Positions 32,799-43,697 of a stretch of DNA of 64,000 nucleotides are shown piece by piece. Made by a program: the position numbers and the translations under genes. The stretch comes from Patescibacteria group bacterium UBA7396. GTDB taxonomy: Bacteria; Patescibacteriota; Gracilibacteria; BD1-5; UBA6164. Each line of letters opens with the position of its first letter. Position 1 is the first letter of the stretch. The notes beneath the pieces were generated by a model that worked only from the letters and a program-made list of their open reading frames with translations, did not search any database and was not told the DNA's origin. Where the stretch lies: positions 4,511-68,510 of the forward strand of contig DKNE01000004.1 in assembly GCA_002470645.1 (NCBI GenBank), in the 5' to 3' direction.

Positions 32799-33690
32799 AG
32801 ACATCATAATAAAAGCCTGGGATTTGGTAAATAATGATACAAAAATTAAAAAATTTTATTTCATTCCAGGACTTATCTCTGTAATGTTTTTAATGATTAT
32901 CTTAGTATATCAAGTAATTTATACATATGTTGAATTATTTAATCAAAAAGATAAGGCCTTAAGCATTATTTTAAATATATTTCACTCTTGATATATTACT
33001 GAAATTTTAATAATTTGAGGTATTTTTTTGATTTTTTATATCATAATAATACCTATATTTGAATGATCTCTTATTTGGTACATTTCTAAAAAAGATTCCA
33101 TTGAAACTCAAATTAGCCTCTCAGATAGTATTTCAAATGGAGTATATAGATTTTTGCCTCTATTTGAATATGGAAACATATTTAGTCAATTTAAGTTTTT
33201 AAGTATAATAAATATTTATCTCTTTTGCTTAAGGTTTCTAGGAGTAGAATATATTATGTTTCTGAATTATATTTTTGCTTTTTTACTCATTATATCAACT
33301 ATTATAAATATTTTATTTGTATATTGTAGATTTGAAATAGTTCTGAATAATAAAAAAGCATTAGAATCCCTGAGTGGTTCAGCAAAAATAGCTATACTAA
33401 ATATTACTACAACCGCAAGAATTTATTTTTTCTTATTTTTAGTAAATATAAGGGTAATTCTTAATTTTTTAGTTTTTTTATTTTTTCCTATTGTTATTGC
33501 TAGTGCTATAACATATATAACAACAAAAATTTATTTACTCATAGCAGTATTCATATTAAGTATCATATTCATTTTTCTTATCATTGTACTATGATATCTC
33601 TGAGGAGTATTTGAAATATTTAAAATATCTGTTCGGTATAATGCCTATATAGAATGAAAAAAGAAGTTAGATGAAGTTGAAAAAGAATAA
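32791..33690 (+). CDS. Polytopic membrane protein of unknown function
   Basis: A 299-residue protein with about six membrane segments and a short basic-acidic C-terminal tail. Its start overlaps the end of the solute-binding protein gene by 8 bases, which implies translational coupling. Similar glycerophosphoryl-phosphodiesterase-like or DUF4013-type membrane domains have this layout, but I cannot assign a family. Its tight coupling to the binding protein makes a joint role in uptake or envelope maintenance possible. Confidence 0.75.
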
Positions 33691-33723
33691 AAAATAGAGA
33701 ATTATAATTCTCTATTTTTTATT
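33686..33723. terminator. Bidirectional terminator, 38-base perfect palindrome
   Basis: Core TAGAGAATTATAATTCTCTA with A and T runs. It contains the gmk stop codon (33702-33704) and the stop of the convergent membrane-protein gene. Confidence 0.9.
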
Positions 33724-34283
33724 ATATCAATCACTTGTTGTAAAACTTGTTCCGGAGATTGTGTAGCATCAATCATATAATTACATAATATTCTTGCCTT
33801 TTCTTCTTCTATAACAGCACTATTTAATCTTTTTCCCAATTCCTCATTACTCATAAAAGCACCTCTTTGCTCTATTCTTTTTTTTAATATTTCTTCAGGA
33901 ATATTAAGGAATATAGTTGTATATTTGTCATCTAATTCTGGTTTATTTTTTCTTAATTCTTCAAGTCAAATAATATCAAGTTCCTTTATAACTATTTTTC
34001 ATTTATCAATACCATTTTCAAAAACATCTTTATATTTTGTTCCGTAATAGTCTAAATCATGTACAAGAGCGTATTCCAAAAACTCTCAAGCTTGAACTCA
34101 AGCAAAAAAGTCTTCTCTAGAAATAAACCAAGCATCAACTCCATTTTGTTCATTCTCTCTAATAGATCTTGTTTTATAAGAAAGTGGAATATATAAGTTC
34201 TCGAAGTTTAAATTTTTTATATGTGAAATGAGAGTTCATTTCCCGGCTCAAGAAACTCACATAATAAAATATATGTGTCACAT
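33702..34283 (-). CDS. gmk: Guanylate kinase
   Basis: Phosphorylates GMP to GDP with ATP. The 193-residue protein has the P-loop MGVSGAGKGT (three glycines encoded by TGA), the GMP-binding segment SYKTRSIRENEQNGVDAWFI (TTRxxRxxEx-GxDYxF-like), FLEYALVHDLDYYGT and a C-terminal helical lid. Unusually, Asn-Gly-Val-Asp-Ala-Trp replaces the common G-x-D-Y-x-F. The start at 34283 gives MGHIYFIMGVSG; a second ATG lies within this segment, but the first gives the normal N-terminal strand. Single-gene minus-strand unit. Confidence 0.9.
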
Positions 34284-34373
34284 ATTGTTTTACTTAAAAA
34301 ATATTTGCTATATAATAAAAAAAAATACAATAAAAGAAAGTTTTTTTACACATAATCTCTTTTCATAATACCT

Positions 34374-35429
34374 ATGAGCAATTTTTTAAAAAATTATTTT
34401 TCAACATTATTATTTATTTTATTACTCTATATTTTTTATTCTACACATTCTCATTATGTTTGATATCTCTCTGGAGTTTATAGTTTTTATTTTTTACCTG
34501 AGTTTGAATTAAATATAAAAGATGTATTTTTTAATATAATAAAACTCTATAGTATACTATTAATTTGATTCTACATATTTTATGAAGAAAAATCAAAAGC
34601 AAGAATAGTTCTTGGTTATATATATAGAAAATATTTTAAGAAAAGTACATGAAATATTCAACCAGAAGAAAAAACAGCCATTCTTGCATGGATAGTAAAA
34701 TGATTTTTTGCTCCTCTTATGATTTTTTGGCTTACTGGACATATTTTTAGTATGGTAAATTATATGTACCTTACTGCTGAAAATATATCACTTTTTAGTA
34801 AAGATTTTTTAATATTTTTTAATAAATATTTTTTCCACTTTGCTTTTAGTACAATACTGTTTTTTGATGTGGTATTTTTTACTCTTTGATATTTACTTGA
34901 AGGAAGTATTTTTAAAAACAAAATAAAATCTGTTGATTCTAGTATTTTATGATGGTTAGTTGCGTTAGCTGCATATCCGCCTATCAATAATGCAACTAAT
35001 ACTCTTTTATGATGGTACTCTACTGATTTTCCTCAATTCCATAGTTTCTACATACATTTATTTTTCAATATATGTATTCTTATAGCTATGTGAATATATT
35101 CTCGGGCAAGTATTTCACTATGATTAAAAGCAAGTAATCTTACAAATAGATGAATTGTAACTTGTTGACCATATAAATATATGAGACATCCTGCATATGT
35201 TTGTAAAAATATAGCTTGGTGGATTTGAGGACTTCCCATCTTAATATGAGCTTGTGTAAATTTTGATATAAAAACTTTTTCATTTGCTATGATATCATTA
35301 ATTGGGTGGAGTTATATTTACTATCTCAGAGCAAAAACAGAAGAAAATCATCTAAGTTCTGATCCAGATTATATAAAATATAAAAAAATAGTTCCAAATA
35401 TGTTTATTCCCAAATTAAGAATAAAATAA
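34374..35429 (+). CDS. Isoprenylcysteine carboxyl methyltransferase-like membrane protein
   Basis: A 351-residue polytopic membrane protein. The C-terminal third holds the signature of membrane methyltransferases of the ICMT/PEMT group: VTCGPYKYMRHPAYVCKN and, near the end, RAKTEENHLSSDPDYIKYKK (the conserved Glu-Glu and Y-x-x-Y region). The N-terminal two thirds add about five further segments. Such bacterial proteins methylate small molecules or lipids with S-adenosylmethionine; the substrate here is unknown. Flanked by terminators, so it is a single gene. Confidence 0.75.
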
Positions 35430-35458
35430 AAGAATGACTTAAGTCATTCTTTTATTTT
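35423..35458. terminator. Bidirectional terminator, 36-base perfect palindrome
   Basis: Core AGAATGACTTAAGTCATTCT between the methyltransferase-like gene and the convergent surface-protein gene. Confidence 0.9.
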
Positions 35459-37830
35459 GGTATTTTATTTCATTCTAAATATTCTCATAAAAATTTAGAA
35501 AGAAGTGGTGGTGGTGAAGAAAACACTTTTGAAGTAAAATTAATATTTGTTCCTACATCAATATATTCTCCTCTATCTTTTATATAAGTTCTATTTGCAA
35601 GTAAATCATCAACATTTCCATATAAAGCTCCATTGATAACCAATCTCTTTGTTGTAGATGATGTATCTCATTTTACTTTTCCTCAAATATTGATAATAAT
35701 AGCATCTATCTGAGTTACTGTGTTTTCAATAACTACATTTCATTGTTTTACTACAAAAAGAATATTATCTCAAGAAGTTATATTTCCCTTTATAGTAAGA
35801 TTTCAATTTTCTATTATATAAGTTTTATTTCCTCATTCTATTTTTTGACTTCCTAATGTTACATTTCCATTATGGGTAAAAATATTATCAAATCAATTAT
35901 ATTTTTGTATTGGAAGATTTGTAATAGTTTGAATAGTTCATGTTGAAAAGCTTTGGTCAAATCAAGACAGATCCTTTTTCCCATCTGATTTAGACTTATC
36001 AACCATTTTTGTATCATTGACTGTTTTTGTATAGCTAGATAATGGATTTGATCATAAACTGGTAAGAATGAGATTTTTATTTACTTCTGGATTTAAAGAT
36101 CACATATCTTGTGATAATTTTGTTACATCTGAAAGTTTAGCTCCATCTAAAAGGGAAGCTCATCCACCAATAGTATTTACAGTTGGTTTCGCAACTCTTA
36201 CTTTAAGTATTGATTTTAAAAATGTAGATGCATTGTGTAATCATTCCAGAGTGGTAATAATTTGCCCATCTGTAGATGTTACTCAAGAAGGAAAACTTGA
36301 GATATCTGCTACAAATCTATCATCAGCAATAGTAAGCCTTCTTGTTCATCCATTTTTAGATAATTGTCCTATAACATTTGAAGAACATATGCTATTTCAT
36401 GACATAGAATCATAGCTAAATCATTGTTTATAAACACAAAGTCTTTTATCAATAAATATATCCGATGTAGAATTATTTGTAATCGTTGCATTATTTGAAC
36501 TTAAATATTCAAATACTCACATTCATCCCCCAAGAAGTAATGTATCTCATGGTGACAAAGCTATATCTCCTCAACCTGGTTGCGTATTATTTGTATCAAT
36601 TCCTCAACCTGGTTGCGTATTTTCAATAATTTTACAAGCATTTGCTGAATCTGGTTTTCCACACCAAGCTGGCCAATTTGCCCAAGGTGTAGCCCCTCCG
36701 AAATCACATTCTTCATAAATCATTTGATTATTTGGTCTTTGAAGTACTCAATCTCAACAATAATTTCCGCCTCCACTTCAAGAACTACTTGAACCTCATC
36801 AAGATGAAGATGAACTACTTCCACCTCAAGAACTACTTGAACCTCAAGAAGAAGATGATGATGACTCAGTAACTGTTATAGTAGTACTACAAGCTGCTGG
36901 AGTAGTATCTCTTGCATTGATATAACATGATGCAGTATAGGTTCACGTTGCAGGAAAAGTATGTGTTCAAGTTCCTACTTGTCCATTTGGAGTAGGATTC
37001 ATTGTTCTTACAAGATTTCCACTTGAATCAGATATTCTGATTTCATATTGTGAAGCACCATTTGTATTACAAGTAAAAGTGGTATTTAACGGTCTTGCTC
37101 ATGTACTTGGTGTAGCAGTTAAACTTAAACATTGAACTCATCATCCAGGTGGAGTCACTGGTTGGCACATATTATTACATCCCCCAGCTCACCATCCTGT
37201 TTGACTTGGATCGTTAGGATCACATTGTTCTCAATTTCCTGGTTGTAAAACTCAATCTCAACACCAAGCTAATGTCACATTTAAACATTCATTTCAATGA
37301 ACTTGATAATTCGATACAGAATAATTACTAATAGTCTTAGATTGTCTTATAGCTGGTGTATTATACCAACCTGATCTTGGATAATAATATCTAGTTATTG
37401 TGTCTGTTCATCATCAAATAGCTCCATGTCTCACATTAAAGATAAATTGTAAAGTTTTATTATTAACATTAGTTGGCTTATTAAAAGTACATCTTGAATA
37501 CAATGCAACTACTTGTTCATTATTTCAAGGAGCAATATCACTTGCTTTTTGCCAAGCAGCTGAATTAATACATCCATCGACCAAATTATTATCTGATTGC
37601 CAAAGTTTAACTAATGTTCAATTATTAGCAATAAATCTATTATCTGGATGCCAAAAAGCATCCCAAACAGTATCTGTAACTGAATTTTGTCAATTTGGAA
37701 TATATATAGTTTGATTAACATTAGCTTCTGTACAAACATTTTCTCTACTTGATAATATTGAAAAATCTATTGCAAAAGTATCATTATATATTAACAATAA
37801 TATAAAAGAAAATATAATCTTTCTGTACAT
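35452..37830 (-). CDS. Cys-rich secreted surface protein with Ser/Gly linker
   Basis: A 792-residue exported protein with signal peptide MYRKIIFSFILLLIYNDTFA. After an N-terminal beta-rich domain it contains two CGDGVLQ modules: WCGDGVLQPGNGEQCDPND, then GGCNNMCQP, and later YCGDGVLQRP with EECDFGG. These match the Cys-rich DUF4215-type module of Myxococcota and CPR surface proteins. Between them lies a PKD-like domain (LSLTATPSTGARPLNTTFTC) and a linker of about 35 Ser and Gly residues (36750-36860), where many glycines are TGA. The C-terminal half carries repeated short beta segments (TLLLGGG, TLTIKGN-like) typical of adhesins. I read the frame without TAA or TAG. Last gene of a five-gene operon. 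A local 21-bp duplication (36569, 36601) encodes NTQPGGG twice. Confidence 0.85.
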
Positions 37831-37852
37831 AATTTATTTTTTACCAATTAAA

Positions 37853-38044
37853 CTAATCTTCTCAATAATCTTTTTGAATTTCAGAAGAATGGACTCAAAT
37901 TCATCATCATACATTTTCATTTAAAATTTGATTACCTAAATCTTCAATATTATTTTTATTTTTTATATTATTCATATAATAATATAAAATTAAAAATGTC
38001 AATATTAATGTAAGTAAAATTATAATCTTATATTTTGTTTTCAT
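37853..38044 (-). CDS. Small 63-residue membrane or leader peptide
   Basis: A 63-residue product between the ATP-grasp gene (3 bases upstream) and the secreted-protein gene (22 bases downstream). Residues 6-23 (KIIILLTLILTFLILYYY) form one membrane segment or uncleaved signal. A polar Asn-rich stretch follows, then a C-terminus with three consecutive TGA glycines and GIGVHSSEIQKDYGED. It may be a structural membrane peptide, or the substrate of the neighbouring ATP-grasp enzyme; the sequence alone does not decide. Confidence 0.6.
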
Positions 38045-38047
38045 AGT

Positions 38048-39169
38048 TTAATAATTAGAAAATTTATTTTTATACATATTATAACAAAAATTATACATAT
38101 CTTCTTGGTCCTCTTTAAACATTAAACTCCCCCCATATGGATTAACTTCAAAAAATCTAAAGTTATTTTCTCCTAAAACTCCTAATTCCAAAACTCATGT
38201 TTCATATCAAATTAATTGAGCTATTTCCTTTATATATAAATAAAGAGATTTATTATTAATAATATCATCTTTATTCACATATGACCAATCTACTTGTATC
38301 CCCTTATATAATTCAAAACTTTCGAGTTCAAACACTCATTCAAAATTAGTATTTTTTTGTTTTACACAATATATTTCCAATGAATCCGATTTTTTATCAT
38401 ATAAGTAATATATTCTATTTTCTGTTAAAATTTCGTAAAATGGAACTATATAGAATGATTCTACTACATTGTATGTATTAGTATACTGTTTTTGAATGAT
38501 GGAGTAAAATTTTCTAAAATCAGTATTTAATAAATCAACTGCCTTCACTCCATTTCACATTTCTCAAAAACTCTTTTTCAATACAATTTTATTAGTAGAA
38601 AAATTAGCATTAATAAAATTATAAAGCACCTTTATTGTAGACTCATTAAAATTATTAATAAATGGTATAATAACATCTCCTACATACTTTTTTAAATCTC
38701 CCCTATATAATTTAGAAATACAGAATATTTTATCATTATATATCCAATCCCACCTATGATTTACTCACAAGGCTGTTCATCATAATTGAGTAAATATTCT
38801 AAATATATGATTAAACCATGGATACCTAATATTAACAAAATAAGTATTTTTAATATCTATTTCATTCAGTTCATTTTCATCAAAAATATATAATTCAGAA
38901 TTAGATAATAAAAAATTTTCTTTGTATACCCATGTAATATCTGGAAATTCAATGTCTAATTCTTTCTTAGCATAATCTATAAAAGTAATAGCTTCTAGAA
39001 AAAAAGATTTATTTATTTTTCATCAATTATCCTCTCATATTTTATAGTAAAATTTATCAATTATATCTTTTACAGATACCCCTTTTGATAATAAAAATAT
39101 TTTATCTATAAAAAAGTTATAATCCTCTTGTGTAATTCATATATCAAGGAAATAAAAAATCTTTTTCAT
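38048..39169 (-). CDS. ATP-grasp domain protein (peptide ligase-like)
   Basis: A 373-residue protein without signal peptide. The C-terminal two thirds have ATP-grasp features: the nucleotide-binding lysine and glycine loop in VLKKSFGEMGNGVKAVD (near residue 205), an acidic strand ESFYIVPFYEI, and the metal-binding end FRFFEVNPYGGSL (Glu-x-Asn). This layout resembles R2K-type and RimK-type ligases that join a carboxylate to an amine, often on peptides. The N-terminal 150 residues are not recognised. The gene lies directly upstream of a 63-residue peptide gene and downstream of the giant protein gene, so either could be its substrate. Several glycines are TGA. Confidence 0.65.
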
Positions 39170-39197
39170 TATATCTTTTTGGCTTATAAAATATTAC

Positions 39198-42100
39198 CTA
39201 ATCTTCTCAAAGTGATGGATTTGTTGGTGTAGAAGGTATAACCCCTGATCATCAACCAATTCAAGGTTCACTTCATCAATCTTGTCCTGGAGCTTTATCT
39301 TGGCTTGGGGTTTTATCTTGGCTTGGGGTTTTGTCTTGGCTTGGGGTTTTGTCTTGACTTGCTGGTTTGTCTTGACTTGCTGGTTTGTCTTGGCTTGCTG
39401 GTTTGTCTTGGCTTGCTGGTTTATCTTGGCTTTCTGGTTTATCTTGGCTTTCTGGTTTATCTTGGCTTTCTGGTTTATCTTGGCTTTCTGGTTTATCTTG
39501 ACTTTCTGGTTTATCTTGACTTGCTGGTTTTGGTTTTTCTTTTTCCTCTAATTTCCCTCATCCAGTAAATCATAAATTTAAGACATTATTTTCTTGCAAC
39601 ATAGCAGTTGATTGAGCTCCAGCTCCAATAATTAATGGAATATCTTTTCCATTTTGTACTACTTTTAAATCAATAACTATAGCATCATTAATACATTGTG
39701 CATTTTTTGCAAAAAATACATCCATATCTATCTTAGCATCACTCATTCATCCTTTTAAAATGAAATTTTTTACTCATTGAGTATTTACAACATTTACTCA
39801 CAATGCTGTTAATTGTTTTAAATATGATTCTAGTGCATAATTTGGAATTTTTGCAATTATTTCAGATTTAGCTGCTGCGGATAATGTATTAATTTTTACC
39901 AATGCATCTTGATTTCCAGTACCAATTAAGTCATATCCATCTGTTAATGGAGTTAAACCTGTTGATTTTCAAACTTGAGTTCCAGAAAGTGCAAGTCATG
40001 TTTTACGAGTAAATCTTTCATATGTTTTTTGTTCTCCAAATCTTTTATTCCATTCAGATCTTGCATCTTTAATATTTGCTGAAAGACTTGGAACTTCTTT
40101 TGCCATCATGGTATCAAAGTAAGCATCTCTATTATGTGCTTTATTATATTCATTAATACTTTTCTTTCCTCATTCAACTTTATATGTATCTCCACTTGCA
40201 ACTAATTTTCATTTTGAAGTAAGTGCCATAGCAACTGATTGAAGTACATAAATTTTATGTTCATTTAATGAAATTTGTTTATTTGCTCAAACAAAGGCTA
40301 AAAAGTTAATTCCATCCATTTTATTATCTTTTGTTGCATATTTAATAAAATTTGGGTGTGAAATTACTTTTAAATAATCTGACCATACTTTATCTAAATT
40401 TGCTGCATTATTTTCTCATCTTCTAAAATCAAAAATGCTTTTTTGTAATGCCGTAATTCAAGGAGTATTTTTATCTGGTAAAGCATCTGAAGAAATAATT
40501 TTTGTTATATCTTGAGAAATACTTTGAATATTATTATTTGTTTCTAATCAAACTAATACTTCACTGATTCCATCAGTACGAGTAGTAGTTCTAATTCATT
40601 GTGTAATTTTATTTACTGAATTATATGATCAAACATATTTTCCATCTTCATCAGGAACTCCTCCTCAAATAACTAATGTTCTTACTAATTTCCCATCATA
40701 TGTAGAGTCAATAATTGAAATATCATCCAATCCAACTCCTCCAATATAAACATTTCATCCATCAATCTTGATTTGTGCTTTTGAATTTTCTGGAGCAGAA
40801 ATTTGTATTTGTCCTTTTCCTCCTTCCACTTTTGAAGAAGAAAAAGATTGAGGTATTGAAAGCACTTTTTGCCCATCAATAGAGTCTTGTTTTCCTCCCA
40901 CTCTATCCAATGAAACTCAAGTATGAGTTAATTCTGCTTGTCTTTGAAAATTTCTCATTACTTCTCTTTTTTGAGTAGAGATTTTTTCTCCTCAAATAGT
41001 TAAAAATGGTAAGTTATAAAATCCTTCTATTGATATTACTCAAATTCAAATAGAAGTAAGTTTAAATCCCTCAGCATTTCTATATAATTGATCTCTGTAT
41101 GCATTTACATAACCATGTAAAAAGATTTCCATAAATTGTTGTTTTTGTTCCTGATTCATCCCAGCAGTAGCACTTTCAAAAGCAGATTTCATTTGTGTAT
41201 AAACTTCTTGTTCTTTTGGTGTAGCAGAAGAGTTAGAATATTTTTCATTTCAAGATAAAATATCTTTTCCTACTCATTTTTCTAATAATTCTGACATTCC
41301 AGAAACCATTTGTTCTATTCCATTAGAAGTTTCATGATTAATTTTTGAAAAATTAATTGTTGCTATTTTTGCTCCTGTTGACACACTTGCTCATAGTGTA
41401 CTTCCAATAGATGTTTCTCTTGTTAATTCAAATAATTCTTTAGATGTGTAAGCATCCGAAGTTAATCTTTGAGATACACCTAAAAATGGTGCTAATGTAC
41501 TTGAGATTCATACAGCTACAGAAGTTCAATATTGAGATAATTTTTCTTTAAATAATGATTTATTTACAGAAAGTCCTAAACCTCATTCTTGAGAAACTCC
41601 CACACTTAAACTATCAAGAATCCCTCCTGTAAGTTCTTGAATATCAACTCCAGCCCCAACTCAAGCAACTCAATTCACATGAGAAAATGATAATGCTTGA
41701 ACATTAAATTTATTTTTAAAATCATTTTTAAATTTTTCCTTTGTAGATTGTGGAACATTTATAAGGGTGGGATTATTGTCAATTTTATTGATAAAAAAAG
41801 TATGAAGTTGTGCTTCAAAAGCTTTTTCAAAATCTTTATGTTCTTTTAAAATATGTGCAGAAACATATGATAATCTTCCTTTTTTAGTAAGTTCTGTAAT
41901 ATTATATCTTGCATTCATAGCTTCAAAAGCTTTTTGAAATCTTTCACGTGCTGAAAATAAATTTTCTGACATAGAATTCAAAAATACATCTGCTGATCCT
42001 AATCATAAATTTTCAACAAGTGCTGGAAAACCATCACCTTTTTTCTCATCAAGATGCAATGCATCTAATGTATGAAATAAATTTGAAATTTCTCAAGTTC

Positions 42101-42836
42101 AAACTTTTAATAGTCCATCTCAATTATTTAACAATAATTTAATTTTATCTTCTTTTGATAAAGTTTTTACACTTTCTTGATTTCTTGCATAATCATACAT
42201 AGTTGTATAAACAGCTGCTGCTTCTTTATCATCTAAAAAACCGTCTGCTTTATACCCATATTTTTGTAATTGATCTGAAAAACTGCTATAATTACTTACT
42301 CAAGCAAAGAAAATAAAGTTTCCATCCTTAGGAGCAAGAGTTCTTAACACATCTACTTTTTGAGCTAAACCAGGTTGTCTTAAAATTTCATTCAAACTTT
42401 CTTTTGAACTAGCAGATAATTTTGCTAAAACTTCAAATCTACTTTCAGCTCATCTTCAAAAATTAGATTCAACTTTTCAAACTTGTTCAGGTGTTTTTAT
42501 TTCTTTTACTAATTGATTTGAAACATCTTCTCTTTGAGCAACAGATTGTTGTTGAACTTGATTTGCTGCTTTAATATGTCTATCCAAAGCATGACGCAAA
42601 TCAGTAGATTGAGTTTTATAAATTTCTCTTTGTTCATTTTGAGAAGCAAGTGCATCAGCAAATTCTCTTGCATCTTGCACTATTTTTTTCTCATTATCAT
42701 TTAAAGATGATTCAGTTCTTCATGAAAGTTTTTGTAATTCAGAAATATATTGAGATTTTATAGCTATAATCTCTTTATATCTTGCGACAGATTCAGGCAT
42801 ATTGAGAGCCTCTTGTTGTCTCACTTCTGTTGACAT
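39198..42836 (-). CDS. Giant 1212-residue protein with C-terminal hexapeptide repeats
   Basis: The largest gene here. The product has no signal peptide and starts MSTEVRQQEALNMPESVARY. About 350 mostly helical, Gln/Glu/Lys-rich residues come first, probably coiled coil. A middle region mixes Gly/Ser/Ala-rich stretches (ELTGGILDSLSVGVSQEGGL, TLAPFLGVSQRL) with beta-rich ones (VEGGKGQIQISAPEN). A tail at about residues 1100-1185 has thirteen six-residue units (PESQDK, PASQDK, TPSQDK), followed by a Gly/Pro-rich end. I found no stop in frame in the lines sampled across the gene. No catalytic domain was recognised. It may be a cytoskeletal or effector-like protein exported by a non-Sec route, or an internal scaffold. 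Second gene of the operon. Confidence 0.8.
39295..39533 (-). repeat. Thirteen tandem 18-bp units
   Basis: In-frame coding tandem array inside the giant gene. Reading the minus strand, the three unit types encode PESQDK (five units), PASQDK (five units) and TPSQDK (three units). Identical types are clustered, which is the pattern left by recent slippage or unequal crossing-over. Confidence 0.9.
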
Positions 42837-42887
42837 ATTTTTATTATTTAGATTATAAATTTGTTTTTGTTTTTAAATTTTTAGAAA

Positions 42888-43604
42888 TTATTTTCTTATT
42901 TTTTCCAAAATAGTTTTTCTATTCATAACTATAATTCCGATTAAAAATGACATAATAAGAACTAAAAAGTATAATTCTGGTCCTGTTTGTACTTGAGTCA
43001 TTTTTTCTGGTTCTGGAGTTGGTTCTGGGGTTGGTCTTTCTGCTACTGGAGGAACATATGATTCTCCTGATTTATAAAGTACACATTCTTTATGTGGAGT
43101 ATCATTCATAGCAATTTCACCATCTGCTAAAATATTATGTGACATTACATCAAATACAAGCATTCAAACATTTTGTCATTTTGCTGGAGTTTGTTCAACT
43201 AAATAAGATGCTCATAAGCTAGATTTTAACCAAGATACTCTTTGTCCTGCTGGAAGTACATATCCATAAAATTCATTATCTTCTAATGCTTCAAATTCAG
43301 CAGTATATTCCCAAAATGAGTCAGTATTTGGATTTTTTGTAAGTTTTGAATTATTTAAAGAATGTATAATAGGCATAGTTTGTTCTTCTTTAAACATAAT
43401 TTTTCTAATTCCTGTATCGTTTACCCAAACATCATCTAAAAAAGAGATATTTGATCATACAGCTACTTCTCAACCATCAAAACATTGGTTACACGCATAT
43501 TGAGAGAATGATTGGTCAGAAGAACAATTAATTTCAGTATATGCTCAGTTTACATTTGTAGCGACAAAAGTCATAAAAGCTACGGCAAATAATTTTTTAA
43601 ACAT
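42888..43604 (-). CDS. Surface protein with signal peptide, Pro-rich stalk and C-terminal anchor
   Basis: A 238-residue exported protein: signal peptide (MFKKLFAVAFMTFVATNVNG), a short Cys segment (CSSDQSFSQYACNQC), a beta-rich domain, a stalk PTPEPTPEPE, then TGPELYFLVLIMSFLIGIIV and a basic tail (NRKTILEKIRK). The stalk, a short conserved motif (TGPE), a hydrophobic segment and a basic end together look like a C-terminal sorting signal. First gene of the operon that continues with the giant protein. Function unknown; display at the cell surface is likely. Confidence 0.75.
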
Positions 43605-43652
43605 AATTTTTTAAGTTAAAAATAAAATAACACTCCTATATTATCATAAAAA

Positions 43653-43684
43653 AATAAAACTGTCAAAAATAGGACAGTTTTATT
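43653..43684 (-). terminator. Terminator of the rpmH-rnpA-yidC unit
   Basis: Arms AATAAAACTGTC and GACAGTTTTATT just beyond the yidC stop codon; it separates the yidC unit from the surface-protein operon. Confidence 0.75.
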
Positions 43685-43697
43685 CAAGAAAATATCT

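Noticed and set aside
36569..36625. 21-bp direct repeat as a possible attachment or insertion site
   Set aside because: Both copies are in frame and encode NTQPGGG in the secreted protein; there is no mobile element next to them.
36068..37714. Plus-strand open frames of 104-115 codons inside the secreted-protein gene
   Set aside because: The minus-strand frame is continuous with signal peptide and two CGDGVLQ modules; the plus frames are shadows.
39283..39540. CRISPR-like tandem array
   Set aside because: Units are 18 bp, contiguous without spacers, and in frame with a coding sequence; this is a protein repeat.
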